Assembly: GCF_033118175.1 (NCBI RefSeq)
Contig: NC_083704.1
Coordinates: forward strand, 47,208,501 to 47,272,500
Direction: 5' to 3'
From: Dama dama
Lineage: Eukaryota; Chordata; Mammalia; Artiodactyla; Cervidae
Length of the DNA stretch: 64,000 nucleotides
Part shown: positions 62,975-64,000 of the stretch, one piece after another
How the letters are laid out: every line of letters starts with the position of its first letter
Numbering within the stretch: the first letter of the stretch is position 1
The notes under the pieces: model-generated
What the model was told of the DNA's origin: nothing
The model's database searches: none
The model's input: only the letters and a program-made list of their open reading frames with translations
Program-made: the position numbers and the translations under genes

Positions 62975-64000
62975 CAGTGCTGGTCTCGGGGAGCCCAGGT
63001 TCCAGGGAAACTTGGGGAAGAGAAAAAGACATGTGACAGTGCATATCACCACGAAAACAGAAGAAAGGTTTTCTCACCTAACAGCAGGCCAAACACCAGA
63101 GAAGTCCTCATCTTTTGCTCTGAGGCAAAGATCTAGGGCAGAAACGATTTCCCAAAGGTCTTCTAGGGGTCTCCCGACATCCTTACCACAATGGGTACCT
63201 AAGAGACTGGCAAATGTTTATACACAGGAAACAGTTATCCTAAACTTTGAGAGGAAGGTAAAGAGTCTAGGGAGTAAACCAGTTACTCAAATTCTACCTA
63301 TCTTCTCTGAAAATTCAATTTTTAGAATTCCTGCAGAAGAACATTATGATTAACCCTACAACCTTATCTGGTACAAAACTATGACGATCCTTATCAAAAA
63401 GGTTAACAGAGGGAAACAGTGAACTCTTTTTCATAAGCATTTCAGCTACATAAACTAAACATCTTAGTTAAAGCATTAAAAGCCATAAACCTCCCAGACA
63501 CTGGCATCTCTTTCCAACAGAAATACACCAGAAAGGTAGCTCTGCTGTAACACAGAAAACCTAATTACACTTTTAATAATGATACATTTCACTTGCTACA
63601 ATAATCAAAACAAATACAAAACAAGTTAAATGCCAAACCATAGGAGCACAATTTGGGGCACAGAAAAGAACCTTACCAATCTATCATGGGAGTCACTAGG
63701 CTGGTGCTTAGGAAGGGATGCCTGAAGACAATGACAAACACCCAGATATTAATGATGCCATTTTTATTTTATCTACAATTCAAAAGCACTTAAACAGTTT
63801 CCCAGCTACTGAACTGCTTCAGTCAGTTCTTCACACATATCAATCCCCAAACCACCCGGCAATGCAAACTCCAAGGCAAATTTCAAAAGCTTTGGCAAGA
63901 GACAGTAAGAAACATGGACTTAAGGGTATTTAACCAGGAAAAGCACTGTTTGTTTGTTTGTTTGTTTGTTTGGTCTTGTTTTTTTTAACGGATTCATTTT
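62975..64000 (-). other. KCTD6 5' UTR/upstream intron region to window end
   Basis: No further coding exon found. An acceptor-like CCCGAGACCAG (minus strand) lies about 14 bases before the ATG and may mark the start of this exon. A (TTTG)n microsatellite lies at 63942-63972. Open frames here show no known protein. Confidence 0.5.
63942..63972. repeat. (TTTG)n microsatellite
   Basis: About seven perfect GTTT units. Confidence 0.95.

Noticed and set aside
63718..63933. 71-residue + frame at the right end
   Set aside because: Intergenic or KCTD6 upstream sequence on the opposite strand; no codon or splice evidence.
1..64000. CRISPR arrays, insertion sequences, prokaryotic operons, riboswitches, tRNA or rRNA genes
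   Set aside because: The window is mammalian; repeats are eukaryotic retroposons and DNA transposons. The tRNA-like matches are SINE heads (tRNA-Glu derived), not functional tRNAs.
1..64000. A previously undescribed biological system
   Set aside because: Searched on both strands; all coding sequence resolves to FAM107A, ACOX2 and KCTD6, and the rest to repeats or unremarkable non-coding DNA. Nothing supports a new system.

Overview
This is nuclear DNA from a ruminant, most likely a bovid. The evidence is many tRNA-Glu/BovB-derived SINEs (Bov-tA, BOV-A2 and ART2A types) on both strands, a 5'-truncated BovB (RTE) LINE with intact target-site duplications, and cetartiodactyl CHR-type SINEs. These sit on a mammalian background of L1, MIR, MER2/Tigger and MaLR-type repeats. 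I cannot name the species from the sequence alone.

Three protein-coding genes are present, all recognised by their proteins. FAM107A (+ strand, three coding exons between 8044 and 10693, 144 aa) encodes a small actin-associated coiled-coil stress protein. ACOX2 (+ strand, fourteen coding exons between 30942 and 57230, 682 aa) encodes the peroxisomal branched-chain / bile-acid-intermediate acyl-CoA oxidase. KCTD6 (- strand, two coding exons, 62968-62942 and 61564-60878, 237 aa) encodes a BTB-domain CUL3 adaptor. The order FAM107A - ACOX2 - KCTD6 matches human 3p14 (inverted here). FAM107A and ACOX2 are head-to-tail; ACOX2 and KCTD6 converge, with about 3.6 kb between their stop codons. The three genes do not form a shared pathway; they are simply neighbours.

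Layout: 1-1.7 kb antisense L1 with SINE insertions; 1.74-2.56 kb unassigned GC/CpG-rich DNA; 4.5-5.1 kb SINE followed by a promoter-like CpG/CCAAT/GC-box block; 5.1-8.0 kb non-coding DNA; 8.04-10.7 kb FAM107A coding exons, with 3' UTR candidates to 13.1 kb; 13.1-30.6 kb intergenic DNA rich in MIR, L1, BovB and SINE copies plus minisatellites; 30.9-57.3 kb ACOX2; 57.3-60.9 kb L1 and probable KCTD6 3' UTR; 60.9-64 kb KCTD6 coding exons and 5' intron sequence.

All exon/intron boundaries were placed by hand from reading-frame continuity and splice dinucleotides, and the assembled coding lengths are exact multiples of three. The main points for a second look are a GC-AG intron in ACOX2, a non-SKL peroxisomal signal (ARL), a duplicated splice acceptor in KCTD6, and DR1-type nuclear-receptor motifs in ACOX2. 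I found no evidence of a novel gene system; most other open reading frames lie in repeats or run antisense to exons.
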